A stretch of 42,309 bases of DNA, from the NCBI GenBank assembly GCA_022787085.1, contig JALFVE010000019.1, forward strand, positions 1 to 42,309, given 5' to 3'. The position numbers and the translations under genes are program-made. Source of the DNA: Oscillospiraceae bacterium (GTDB lineage: Bacteria > Bacillota > Clostridia > Oscillospirales > Ruminococcaceae). This document shows positions 7,208-16,229 of this stretch, in pieces. Every line of letters starts with the position of its first letter. Position 1 is the first letter of the stretch. The notes under the pieces were generated by a model that saw nothing but the letters and a program-made list of their open reading frames with translations, searched no databases and was not told the DNA's origin.

Positions 7208-8740
7208 TCACCTGACAGCTCTTTCTCTTTTTCCTGCCGAAAGCAGCGCAAATGCCGCTGCCGATGAGCAGACAAAAAGGATAAGGCTGATAAGCTCTCC
7301 CGAAAAATCCGCTCTTGAAAGCCTTACAACAGCCGTTCCGAAGCCGCAGCAGGCAAGTCCTTTAAAAAGCGGACATATCACATAAGCCATAGGGTCAAAG
7401 CGCAGCCCTGCTTCCCTGCAAACCACGATTATCCGAGCGATATTGCTGATAACATTGCTGGCATAGTAGGAAATGAGCACGCCGCCGAAGCCTATTTTTC
7501 CCACGAATATCATTACGCAGCCAATTCTCACCGCGTACTCGAACAGTGAATTTACCGTTGAAAAATTCTGCCTGCCCATTCCCTTGAGAAGCCCCTCAAG
7601 GACTATCTCAAGGTATATGAAGGGTATTACGGGGGCAAGTATCACAAGGGAACGGCTTACAAGCTCCTCCTGCGGACACAGTACCCGTCCTGCCGTTTCT
7701 CCGCCGAGAAGAAACATTGCCGAGATGAAAAATGCATATGTAAACGCCCTGCGGAAGGTGCCGTCAGTAAGCTCCGACAGCCGTTTTCTTCGGATCTCTG
7801 GGTCCTCGCAGCGGTTTGCAAGAGCTGCCTCGGGAACGATTATTCCCGAAAGGCTGGTCAGCACCGCCGATGGAAAAAATACCGCAGGCATTATGAGTGC
7901 CTCAAAGCAACCGTAACAGCTGAGCGCCTCCTCTGCGCTGCGGCTGTATTTCAGCAGCGCTGCGGGCACCAGAAGCTCGTTTGCTGTGGACATGAGCATC
8001 TGAACATAGCCGCTTACAAGTATTGGCAGCGAGCCTTTCAGATATCCCGATGGGGTGTCCGTTGCCAGAGACGCAGAGCATGGGGGCAGTCCTCTGAAAG
8101 CCTTGTATTCCTGTGAATATTTTACTGCGTAATATAAAAAGCTTATAAATTCCCCCAGCAATATGCTTGCAGCAGTTACTGCATAAAAAAGCTCCGTTCC
8201 GCCGAAAAAAAGCAGTCCCGAAAACAGAGCTGCCCATTTTGCGGCAAATTCAATGAGATCTCCCCGCATGGGCACGTCCACACGCCGTATCCCATGAAAA
8301 TATCCCTTTATGCATGAGCCTGCTGATGCAAATGGCAGACTCAGGGCAATGAACCGCACTGCCATGGTAAGCTCTGAGCTGTGAAGAAGCTTCATTCCGA
8401 TAAGTTCAGCCGATAAAAATGAGCATATCCCGAAGCTCATGGACAGGCAAAAGGAGAAGGTGAGGGAATATCTCATTACCCTTGAATAATTCCTGTGCCC
8501 CGCCCCCCTTGCTTCTGAAACAAATCGGCTGGTGGAGGTCAGTATATTTCCGTTTGCCAGCACCATTATAAACCCGAAAAGGGAGAAAATAAGCGACATC
8601 AGCCCCACAGCCGCTGTGCCCGCCTTGTCCGACAGCATGGCGTTGAAAACCATTGCCGCAGTCTGCATGGCAAGGCTCAGCAGGGTCATTTTCACAGCGT
8701 CCCGGGCGATCTGCTTCTCCGATATGCACAGCACATTCAT
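7208..8740 (-). CDS. MOP-superfamily flippase, SpoVB/polysaccharide-exporter like
   Basis: A 510-residue integral membrane protein with about 12-14 hydrophobic segments, resembling the MATE/oligosaccharide-flippase (MOP) family, in particular the SpoVB-like branch of Firmicutes: an N-terminal amphipathic segment, then AAVGLMSLIFSLFGF and RFVSEARGAG, followed by two repeated halves. Such proteins flip lipid-linked or other polar substrates across the cytoplasmic membrane. The ATG at 8740 has an AAAGGAAG site; the longer frame to 8788 is unlikely. It is alone on its strand and convergent with the Nudix gene, so the substrate is unknown. Confidence 0.75.
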   Translation of the reverse strand: MNVLCISEKQIARDAVKMTLLSLAMQTAAMVFNAMLSDKAGTAAVGLMSLIFSLFGFIMVLANGNILTSTSRFVSEARGAGHRNYSRVMRYSLTFSFCLSMSFGICSFLSAELIGMKLLHSSELTMAVRFIALSLPFASAGSCIKGYFHGIRRVDVPMRGDLIEFAAKWAALFSGLLFFGGTELFYAVTAASILLGEFISFLYYAVKYSQEYKAFRGLPPCSASLATDTPSGYLKGSLPILVSGYVQMLMSTANELLVPAALLKYSRSAEEALSCYGCFEALIMPAVFFPSAVLTSLSGIIVPEAALANRCEDPEIRRKRLSELTDGTFRRAFTYAFFISAMFLLGGETAGRVLCPQEELVSRSLVILAPVIPFIYLEIVLEGLLKGMGRQNFSTVNSLFEYAVRIGCVMIFVGKIGFGGVLISYYASNVISNIARIIVVCREAGLRFDPMAYVICPLFKGLACCGFGTAVVRLSRADFSGELISLILFVCSSAAAFALLSAGKRERAVR

Positions 8741-8814
8741 GGGAAATTCACTTCCTTTCTGAGAAATTATATTTATGAATGCCCGCAAATATGCAGTGGC
8801 TGATTTTTATTATT

Positions 8815-8839
8815 CAAATGTAAAATTTTATTACATTTG
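8815..8839. promoter_or_regulatory. Inverted repeat, possible operator
   Basis: CAAATGTAA (8815-8823), a 7-base A/T spacer and TTACATTTG (8831-8839) form a perfect 9-bp inverted repeat. It lies between the divergent flippase and SprA-like genes, about 35 bases upstream of the -35 of the latter. No known regulator is assigned. Confidence 0.45.
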
Positions 8840-8872
8840 TAAACCAGAACCGGGAAATTATAAAAAAACCCC

Positions 8873-8901
8873 TTGAAATTTATCGGGGAATATGCTATAA
8901 T
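8873..8901 (+). promoter_or_regulatory. Promoter of the SprA-like gene
   Basis: TTGAAA (8873-8878), a 17-base spacer and TATAAT (8896-8901) preceded by TGC. The coding start is 35 bases after the -10. Confidence 0.85.
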
Positions 8902-8936
8902 ATTATAAATATATATCCGCAAAGGAGGGGGAACGT

Positions 8937-9521
8937 ATGGGAATTTCACCGATAGGAACAGGCTCAACAGGCTCCGCAGCTCTCGGAGGCTTTACCTCGG
9001 GAGGGGATACGGGCACAAATATCGAGCGCAAGCTTACTGAGCTTAAAAAGCAGCGTGAGGAATATGAGCTTGCCCGAAACAAGGTCACAGATAAAAAGGC
9101 TCTGGAAAACAAGCTTGCCTCTCTTGACAGGCGAATTGACAATCTTGAAAGCAGACTCGAGAAGCTGAAAGAGGAAAACGGCGAATGTCAGACCTGCAAG
9201 AACAGGAAATATCAGGACGGCTCCGATGACCCCGGCGTTTCCTTCAAATCCGCCGCAAAGATCGCTCCCGAAGCGGCTGCGTCGGTGGTGCGTGGGCACG
9301 AGATGGAGCACGTTTACAGAAATCAGGCAAAGGCGGCAAGAGAGGGCAGAGAGGTAGTTTCTCAGACAGTTGTCCTCAAAAGCGGTATCTGCCCCGAGTG
9401 TGGCAAACCGTATATTGCGGGCGGCGAGACACGCACTGTCACAAAAGCCAAGAACGAACCAGATTTTTCCGTGGGGAAGGAATCTGACCCCACAGGAAGT
9501 CTTTTTGATACGGTTGCATAA
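8937..9521 (+). CDS. SprA-related putative metallopeptidase domain protein
   Basis: A 194-residue protein. It has a Gly/Ser/Thr-rich N-terminus (1-27), a predicted coiled coil (about 28-80), a CQTCKNRKYQDGSDDPGVSF segment with a CxxC (84, 87), then the zinc-peptidase-like motif HEMEH at 121-125 followed by VYRNQAKA, and a second CxxC in ICPECGKPY (152, 155). This combination matches what I know of the SprA-related family, annotated as putative metalloproteases from the HExxH motif. No signal peptide is seen, so it is probably cytoplasmic. A strong AAAGGAGGGGG site and a good promoter precede it; a shared terminator follows. The activity is not proven for the family. Confidence 0.7.
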   Translation: MGISPIGTGSTGSAALGGFTSGGDTGTNIERKLTELKKQREEYELARNKVTDKKALENKLASLDRRIDNLESRLEKLKEENGECQTCKNRKYQDGSDDPGVSFKSAAKIAPEAAASVVRGHEMEHVYRNQAKAAREGREVVSQTVVLKSGICPECGKPYIAGGETRTVTKAKNEPDFSVGKESDPTGSLFDTVA

Positions 9522-9528
9522 TTAAATT

Positions 9529-9564
9529 AAACGGCTCTCTCCGATATTTCGGAGAGAGCCGTTT
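9529..9564. terminator. Bidirectional intrinsic terminator
   Basis: A perfect 16-bp stem, AAACGGCTCTCTCCGA (9529-9544) with its complement at 9549-9564, and a 4-base loop. Short A/T tracts flank both sides. It serves the SprA-like gene and the convergent helicase gene. Confidence 0.85.
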
Positions 9565-9573
9565 AGTATTATA

Positions 9574-11283
9574 TCATGTTCTTGCCTTTGCGCCGCCTCG
9601 TCTGCCGCCCTTTCCATGGGTGTTGGTTCCCTTGCGGGAGCCGCCTCTGCGGTGGGGATTTCTGTCATCCTCAAAGCGTTCGCTTCGTCCCTCGTAGGGC
9701 TTGATGGTTATCTTCTGACCGTTTATCTTGGTTCCCGTCATGGAATCAAGGATATGCTCCTTGTCCGCCTCGGGGACCTCAACGGTGGTGAAGCGGTCGA
9801 ATATGTCTATCTTGCCGAAGCTTTTTCCGGGCATTCCCGTTGCGTCAACCAGTGCGCCGAGAATAAAATTAGGCGCAAGGCGGTTGGCTCTGCCTGCGGA
9901 TATCTCCAGCTTCACAGTCCTGCCCCTGCCCTTTCTGTTTGAGGAAGAGCTGTCTCGGGGAGCTGTAACCGCAATCTCGGGAATATTCTTGATATCCTTT
10001 TGAATCTTCATTCCCAGAAGCGCAGCGGCGATATCCTCGGCTGTAAGGTCGTTTTCACGCATGAGACGGGATATTTCAGAGCGGTATTTATCGTATTTTC
10101 CGCTTTCGCAGCATGAAATTATCTTCTCACTGACGTGTTCAGCCTTGCGCTTGACGATCTCGTCCTTTGTGGGAAGCTCGGCTCTCTCAATATCCGCCTT
10201 GATGAATTTCGAGATATCACGAAGCTCATAAAACTGCTTCCTGCCGCTGATTATAGTGTAAGCGGCGCCGCTTTTGCCCGCACGTCCCGTTCTGCCGATA
10301 CGGTGGATGTAATACTCGTTATCCTGCGGCAGATCGTAGTTGAATACAGCGTCAACATCATCAACGTCAATTCCTCTTGCGGCAACATCGGTGGCAATAA
10401 GCACATTTATGGCACCCGATTTAAATGCACTGAGCACCTGAGTGCGGCTCTCCTGCTTCATGTCTCCGTGAAGTCCCGAAGCCTTGAAGCCCTTTGAAAC
10501 AAGGGTGTCCGTAAGCTCGTCAACCATTTTCTTTGTATTGCAGAAAACCATTGACAGGCGAGGCTCATAGGCAATGAGCAGCATTCTGAGAGCGTCGGTC
10601 TTTCTGCCCATGGGCACCTCGAAATATTTCTGCTCAATGCTTTCAACGGTGCGGGTCTTGCTCTCTACCTTTATAACAGCGGGATCCTTCTGATACTGCT
10701 TTGTTATTGCCATGATGGGAGGGGGCATGGTGGCGGAGAAAAGCACCGTCTGACGCTCCTCGGGGACGTATTGGAGAATGGTTTCGATATCCTCTCTGAA
10801 GCCCATGTTGAGCATTTCGTCCGCCTCATCAAGGATAAGTGTGCGGAGATTTTCAAGACGGAGGGTCTTTCTGCCGATGTGGTCCATAACTCGTCCGGGA
10901 GTGCCGATGACGATATTTGCGCCCCTTTTCAGCTCGGATATCTGCCTGTCCATGGCTGCGCCGCCGTAAACTGCGCAGGGACGCACCCATGGCATATATG
11001 CGGCGAATTTCTTTATCTCGTCGCACGCCTGCATTGCAAGCTCTCTGGTGGGACAGAGAACAAGCACCTCAACGCCCCGTTTGCCGCTTCTGTCCATTGC
11101 AGCGATGGCGGGGATCCCGAAAGCGGCGGTTTTACCCGTTCCTGTGTTGGATTTTCCCACAAGGTCACGTCCTGTGAGCATGACGGGAATTGCCTTTGAC
11201 TGTATCTCGGTGGCTTCTGTGAAGCCCATTTCGCTGACTGCCCGAAGTATTTCCTCGGGAAGCTCAAGTTCTGTAAACAGCAT
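9574..11283 (-). CDS. deaD: DEAD-box ATP-dependent RNA helicase with DbpA RNA-binding domain
   Basis: A 569-residue helicase. The Q-motif region is at 1-30, motif I SNTGTGKT at 45-52, PTREL at 78-82, DEAD at 152-155, SAT at 183-185, and the second RecA-like domain carries ARGIDVD and HRIGRTGR. Near the C-terminus is a DbpA-type RNA-binding domain (from VKLEISAGRANRL to KITIKPYEG), then an Arg/Gly/Lys-rich tail. This is the DeaD/CsdA arrangement, acting in ribosome assembly and mRNA unwinding, often cold-induced. The start at 11283 has an AGAAAGGA site. Its leader of about 40 bases contains the palindrome ATTAAACGTTTAAT (11301-11314). Confidence 0.9.
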   Translation of the reverse strand: MLFTELELPEEILRAVSEMGFTEATEIQSKAIPVMLTGRDLVGKSNTGTGKTAAFGIPAIAAMDRSGKRGVEVLVLCPTRELAMQACDEIKKFAAYMPWVRPCAVYGGAAMDRQISELKRGANIVIGTPGRVMDHIGRKTLRLENLRTLILDEADEMLNMGFREDIETILQYVPEERQTVLFSATMPPPIMAITKQYQKDPAVIKVESKTRTVESIEQKYFEVPMGRKTDALRMLLIAYEPRLSMVFCNTKKMVDELTDTLVSKGFKASGLHGDMKQESRTQVLSAFKSGAINVLIATDVAARGIDVDDVDAVFNYDLPQDNEYYIHRIGRTGRAGKSGAAYTIISGRKQFYELRDISKFIKADIERAELPTKDEIVKRKAEHVSEKIISCCESGKYDKYRSEISRLMRENDLTAEDIAAALLGMKIQKDIKNIPEIAVTAPRDSSSSNRKGRGRTVKLEISAGRANRLAPNFILGALVDATGMPGKSFGKIDIFDRFTTVEVPEADKEHILDSMTGTKINGQKITIKPYEGRSERFEDDRNPHRRGGSRKGTNTHGKGGRRGGAKART

Positions 11284-11331
11284 TAAAAAATCCTTTCTAT
11301 ATTAAACGTTTAATTAGTGTACTAAAATATC

Positions 11332-11361
11332 ATTATATCATATCATGTTATAAGATGTCAA
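11332..11361 (-). promoter_or_regulatory. Promoter of the DEAD-box helicase gene
   Basis: On the minus strand, TTGACA (11356-11361), an 18-base spacer and TATAAT (11332-11337), preceded by TGA. The predicted mRNA leader is about 40 bases. Confidence 0.8.
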
Positions 11362-11493
11362 CAAAAATAATGCCCCGAAATTGTTAATTAAGTAAAAATT
11401 TAATGAGAATTTTTTGCGGTGACAATTGAAATGCCTATAAAAAAGGACTGTGGCGAAAAATGTAAATAAAATGTTAATAAGCTCGTTCTGCTC

Positions 11494-11521
11494 TTGAAAA
11501 TACTATATATTGTGGTATAAT
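11494..11521 (+). promoter_or_regulatory. Promoter of the small NrdD-like gene
   Basis: TTGAAA (11494-11499), a 16-base spacer and TATAAT (11516-11521) preceded by TGG. The stretch 11362-11490 before it contains nothing I can identify. Confidence 0.75.
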
Positions 11522-11582
11522 AATATATGGCGGCACTAAATATTGTGCTGTCGGACTTTATTGCTGTAAGGGGATAATGAAA

Positions 11583-11849
11583 ATGAACATTAACGTTACG
11601 GGCGGAGAGATCTCTAAGGAGGAGCTTGACGCATACATCAGGCACGGTGAGGAGAACTACCCCGGAAAAAAGATCGTGGGCATAGACATTGCTCTTGACG
11701 GCGATTTTGTTGATCTGAAATATTATTTTGAAAGCGTTCCTTTCGACCGTATCAGAAGAATTACGGGATATCTTGTGGGCACTCTCGACCGCTTCAACGA
11801 CGCAAAGCGTGCTGAGGTCATGGACAGAGTAAAGCATGGTACCTGCTGA
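11583..11849 (+). CDS. Small protein resembling the C-terminus of anaerobic ribonucleotide reductase
   Basis: An 88-residue protein. The second half (RIRRITGYLVGTLDRFNDAKRAEVMDRV) resembles the C-terminal segment of class III (NrdD) anaerobic ribonucleoside-triphosphate reductase, but no glycyl-radical motif or catalytic body is present, and only one cysteine, the last residue. The ATG at 11583 has the better spacing to AAGGGG; a start at 11577 would add two residues. It has its own promoter and terminator, so it is a free-standing gene and not a remnant of a longer frame. The function is unknown; the similarity is from memory and uncertain. Confidence 0.6.
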   Translation: MNINVTGGEISKEELDAYIRHGEENYPGKKIVGIDIALDGDFVDLKYYFESVPFDRIRRITGYLVGTLDRFNDAKRAEVMDRVKHGTC

Positions 11850-11870
11850 GCGGGTTAATAAATTTTACAG

Positions 11871-11908
11871 GACGGCGCAGCTTGAGAAAAGCTGCTCCGT
11901 TCTTTTTT
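11871..11908 (+). terminator. Intrinsic terminator
   Basis: Stem ACGG-x-GCAGCTT paired with AAGCTGC-x-CCGT (11872-11883 with 11889-11900), followed by eight T residues. Confidence 0.88.
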
Positions 11909-11929
11909 TTCGTGGTATGCGTAGAAGGA

Positions 11930-11979
11930 TTAGCACTCTCTCTTAATAAGTGTTAGCACTCACACATTGAGACTGCTAA
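11930..11979. promoter_or_regulatory. Two overlapping CIRCE operators (HrcA sites)
   Basis: The right copy (11953-11979) is TTAGCACTC, nine bases, GACTGCTAA: 17 of 18 consensus positions. The left copy (11930-11956) is TTAGCACTC, nine bases, AAGTGTTAG: 15 of 18, sharing four bases with the right copy. HrcA binds CIRCE to repress chaperone genes. The sites lie about 190 bases upstream of hsp20. No confident promoter was found; TTCACA (11993) with CATAAT (12017) is the best weak candidate. Confidence 0.8.
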
Positions 11980-12047
11980 TTTTCATCATTCTTTCACAAA
12001 CCCGCTATTGTATCATCATAATAGGGGGGTATTATTATACTCGTAAA

Positions 12048-12084
12048 CGGGAGATACCGAAAAGAAACGGTATAAAACCTCCCG
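12048..12084 (+). promoter_or_regulatory. Stem-loop in the hsp20 5' leader
   Basis: CGGGAG (12048-12053) pairs with CTCCCG (12079-12084) and the adjoining ATACCG (12054-12059) with CGGTAT (12068-12073), giving a 12-bp stem with one asymmetric bulge. A smaller hairpin follows around CGGAGCAATGCTTCCG (12104-12119). The leader between the CIRCE sites and hsp20 is unusually long. A thermosensor role is possible but unproven. Confidence 0.45.
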
Positions 12085-12166
12085 CAGAAACAATAATAAT
12101 TATTCGGAGCAATGCTTCCGAGGATTTCGGAAAAAGCTTCCCAACATTTTGAAAGAAGGTATTTTT

Positions 12167-12589
12167 ATGTATGGCTTAACTCCCTTTGAAAAGAATTTTG
12201 GTTTCCTTGATCCCTTCGGTGATTTTGACAGCGGCTTCTTCAAGGACGGCCGTCATGTAAGCGCCTGCCGCACCGATATTCGTGAGGAGGACGACAGATA
12301 CATCATGGAATCCGAGCTTCCCGGCTTTGAAAAACAGGATATCTCCATTGATATCTCGGGAACAAGTCTCACCCTTAAAGCTGAACATTCCGAGGATAAC
12401 AGCGAAAAGGACAAGAACGGCAAATATATCCGCCGTGAGCGCACCTACGGCTCATATCAGAGAAGCTTCGACATTACTGGAATCGACGCAGACAAAATAA
12501 GCGCCGATTACAAGAACGGCATCCTTATTATGACGCTTCCCAAGAAAAAGCCCGATGTTCCCGTTTCACGGAGACTTGAAATTCAGTAA
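12167..12589 (+). CDS. Small heat-shock protein, Hsp20/alpha-crystallin family
   Basis: A 140-residue ATP-independent holdase. The alpha-crystallin domain spans about residues 35-135: RTDIREEDDRYIMESELPGF, ISIDISGTSLTLKAEH, then the conserved ADKISADYKNGILIMTLPK and a short C-terminal tail. The start MYGLTPFEKNF at 12167 is fixed by AGAAGG at 12154-12159; a longer start at 12149 would cover the ribosome site. Regulation by HrcA is suggested by the two CIRCE sites upstream; groESL just downstream carries its own CIRCE, so both are expected to respond to heat or misfolding together. Confidence 0.92.
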   Translation: MYGLTPFEKNFGFLDPFGDFDSGFFKDGRHVSACRTDIREEDDRYIMESELPGFEKQDISIDISGTSLTLKAEHSEDNSEKDKNGKYIRRERTYGSYQRSFDITGIDADKISADYKNGILIMTLPKKKPDVPVSRRLEIQ

Positions 12590-12595
12590 ATCCCC

Positions 12596-12625
12596 GTCAT
12601 GGGGGAGCAGATTTTCCCCCATGAC
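12596..12625 (+). terminator. GC-rich hairpin after hsp20
   Basis: GTCATGGGGG (12596-12605) pairs perfectly with CCCCCATGAC (12616-12625) around a 10-base loop. No T-tract follows, so it may stabilise the mRNA end rather than terminate. Confidence 0.5.
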
Positions 12626-12644
12626 ATTATTGAAAGCTCTCGTA

Positions 12645-12703
12645 AAGGTATCCGATAAGGCTTTTTCAGATATGCTTAGGCTGAGTCGGACGCCTTTTCG
12701 TTT
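12645..12703 (+). terminator. Putative second terminator after hsp20
   Basis: AAAGG and TCCGA (12645-12655) pair with TCGGA and CCTTT (12686-12697) around an internal loop; an inner TTCAG/CTGAG stem (12665-12685) is possible. TTTTCGTTT follows. The alternative pairing AAGGC (12657-12661) with GCCTT (12692-12696) would make a pseudoknot. The rest of the gap up to the groES promoter is A/T-rich, with nothing else seen. Confidence 0.4.
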
Positions 12704-12784
12704 ACATATATAATATATTATACTGCGAATAAGTTAGATATATTGTGCATAATCACGAAAATGCAGTGATTTTTACAAAAACAC

Positions 12785-12812
12785 TTGATTTTTTTGGTGA
12801 ACGTGGTAAAAT
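12785..12812 (+). promoter_or_regulatory. Promoter of groES-groEL
   Basis: TTGATT (12785-12790), a 16-base spacer and TAAAAT (12807-12812) preceded by TGG. The CIRCE operator begins four bases after the -10, so HrcA would cover the transcription start. Confidence 0.75.
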
Positions 12813-12816
12813 ATAT

Positions 12817-12843
12817 TTAGCACTCGAGAAATAAGAGTGCTAA
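12817..12843. promoter_or_regulatory. CIRCE operator of groESL
   Basis: TTAGCACTC (12817-12825), nine bases, GAGTGCTAA (12835-12843): an exact match to the consensus. It is placed at the start of the groESL transcript and should be bound by HrcA. Confidence 0.96.
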
Positions 12844-14864
<2,021 letters not shown>

Positions 14865-14892
14865 TACCCAAACGCTGTTATATAAAATTTTT

Positions 14893-14935
14893 CGCCGTAC
14901 GGGAGGATATTCCTGTACGGCGATTTTGTTGTTTT
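14893..14935 (+). terminator. Intrinsic terminator of groESL
   Basis: CGCCGTACGGGA (14893-14904) pairs with TCCTGTACGGCG (14911-14922; one G-T pair) around a 6-base loop. ATTTTGTTGTTTT follows. Confidence 0.88.
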
Positions 14936-14942
14936 ATGAAAA

Positions 14943-14972
14943 GGTATCCCCCGTCTTTCGGCGGGGGATACC
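14943..14972. terminator. Hairpin between groEL and cheD
   Basis: GGTATCCCCCG (14943-14953) pairs with CGGGGGATACC (14962-14972). It lies between two good terminators of opposite strands. On the minus strand it is followed by TTTTCATAAAAC, so it may act as a backup terminator. Confidence 0.55.
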
Positions 14973-14984
14973 ATATTGGTACAG

Positions 14985-15010
14985 AAAAAAATCGGGGCAA
15001 CCGCCCCGAT
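14985..15010 (-). terminator. Terminator of the fla/che operon
   Basis: On the minus strand, ATCGGGGC (15003-15010) pairs with GCCCCGAT (14991-14998) around a 4-base loop and runs into a T-tract (A-run 14985-14991 on the plus strand). It lies just after the cheD stop. Confidence 0.9.
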
Positions 15011-15013
15011 AGA

Positions 15014-15487
15014 TCAAACTCTTTTAGTAGGCTTAGTAGCAGCCCTGACCTCCATAATGCCGTCCTCGCTGTAGAAGAAAACGGTCCTGCCGAAATTGGA
15101 GCCCGTCTCCTCGGCAACAATGGGGATATTGTAGGTAGAAAGCACCTTTTTGACAGCTTCGATATTTCTCTCACCGATGTTGAAAACGGTGGAATTGGTG
15201 CTGAACATCTGGGCGCCGCCTGCAATTTTAGCAGTAAGGCGGTATTTTTTTGCCCCCATAGCGCACATTTTCTGAATAAGCTCGGTAATGCCCGTATCGG
15301 CGTATCTTCGGGTGTTGTCAGCACCTGAGCCTGCCTCCTTGCTCCAAGGGAGCATGATGTGAGCAAGCCCCGCAATTTTCAGTTCTGCGTCATAAAGGCA
15401 GATACCGATGCAGGAGCCCAGTGCGTAGGTTGCGAGAACATCGGGACTTTTAACCACGTTCAGATCTGCTATACCAATGTTTACCAT
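15014..15487 (-). CDS. cheD: Chemoreceptor glutamine deamidase CheD
   Basis: A 157-residue CheD. The catalytic residues are in place: T20 and C26 in LATYALGSCIG and H43 in LAHIMLP, one position offset from the numbering known for Thermotoga CheD. CheD deamidates glutamines of chemoreceptors and, by binding CheC, raises CheC phosphatase activity and links adaptation to CheY-P. The gene is the last in the operon, 68 bases after cheC. The GGGGAG site is somewhat far from the ATG. No cheA, cheW, cheB, cheR or receptor gene lies in the window, so those must be encoded elsewhere. Confidence 0.95.
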   Translation of the reverse strand: MVNIGIADLNVVKSPDVLATYALGSCIGICLYDAELKIAGLAHIMLPWSKEAGSGADNTRRYADTGITELIQKMCAMGAKKYRLTAKIAGGAQMFSTNSTVFNIGERNIEAVKKVLSTYNIPIVAEETGSNFGRTVFFYSEDGIMEVRAATKPTKRV

Positions 15488-15555
15488 ATAATGTTACACT
15501 CCCCTAAGCGGCAAAGCCGTTCTAATTAACAAAGTCACGAAAAACGATAATTTTG

Positions 15556-16197
15556 TCAGATCTCAATGCCAAGCCTTGAAAACAGAGTTTCGAGAGATGA
15601 AAGCTCGGGAACGAGTATCATATTGCTCTTGACCTCGTTGTTATCGCTTTTGGAAGCTTCGCCGAAAATAAAGCTGTCGTCAATAAAGAGAACGCTGTTG
15701 CCTATCTGGGCAAATTCCACAGCGGGAACTGCAAGAATTGCGCCTGCCATGTCAATGCTGATTGTGGGAACTGAAATATCAATAGTCAGCCCCGTCAGGG
15801 AGGAAATGGCATTTACATAGGAGCCTGCGAGAATATTGCCTATCTCCTGAATAAAGGACATATCCATCTCGTCAAGATCGGTTAGCTCGTTTATTTCCTT
15901 GCCGAAAACGGCGTTCAGCATGGAATTTGCGAAGCTTTTCTGCAAAACGTAGAGCATCATGCCGTTGATGTCTCCCTTGAGCCCCACAAGCATTCCGAGA
16001 ACCACATTTTCGGGGCCGCCCAGATACTGAACAGACTCGTTGAAATCAAGGAGCTTTACGGTGGGAACGGAAATGTCGATGGTCTGGCTCAGCATCTGAG
16101 AAAGGGAGCTTGCCGCATTTCCCTGACCGATGTTGCCGATCTCACGCAGAACGTCAAAATGCATGGCGCCCAGCTGATCCATATTCTGAAGTGACAT
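15556..16197 (-). CDS. cheC: CheY-P phosphatase CheC
   Basis: A 213-residue CheC. Two active-site helices are present with the E-x-x-N signature: REIGNIGQGNAASSL (E19, N22) and IQEIGNILAGSYVNA (E118, N121). Both are intact, so phosphatase activity towards CheY-P is expected. It is cytoplasmic and works with CheD, encoded directly downstream. An AGAAAGG site precedes the ATG at 16197. FliY in the same operon contains a second CheC-like phosphatase domain, so the cell has at least two CheY-P sinks. Confidence 0.94.
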   Translation of the reverse strand: MSLQNMDQLGAMHFDVLREIGNIGQGNAASSLSQMLSQTIDISVPTVKLLDFNESVQYLGGPENVVLGMLVGLKGDINGMMLYVLQKSFANSMLNAVFGKEINELTDLDEMDMSFIQEIGNILAGSYVNAISSLTGLTIDISVPTISIDMAGAILAVPAVEFAQIGNSVLFIDDSFIFGEASKSDNNEVKSNMILVPELSSLETLFSRLGIEI

Positions 16198-16229
16198 AAT
16201 ATCACAGCCTTTCTATCTGATTGGACGGA

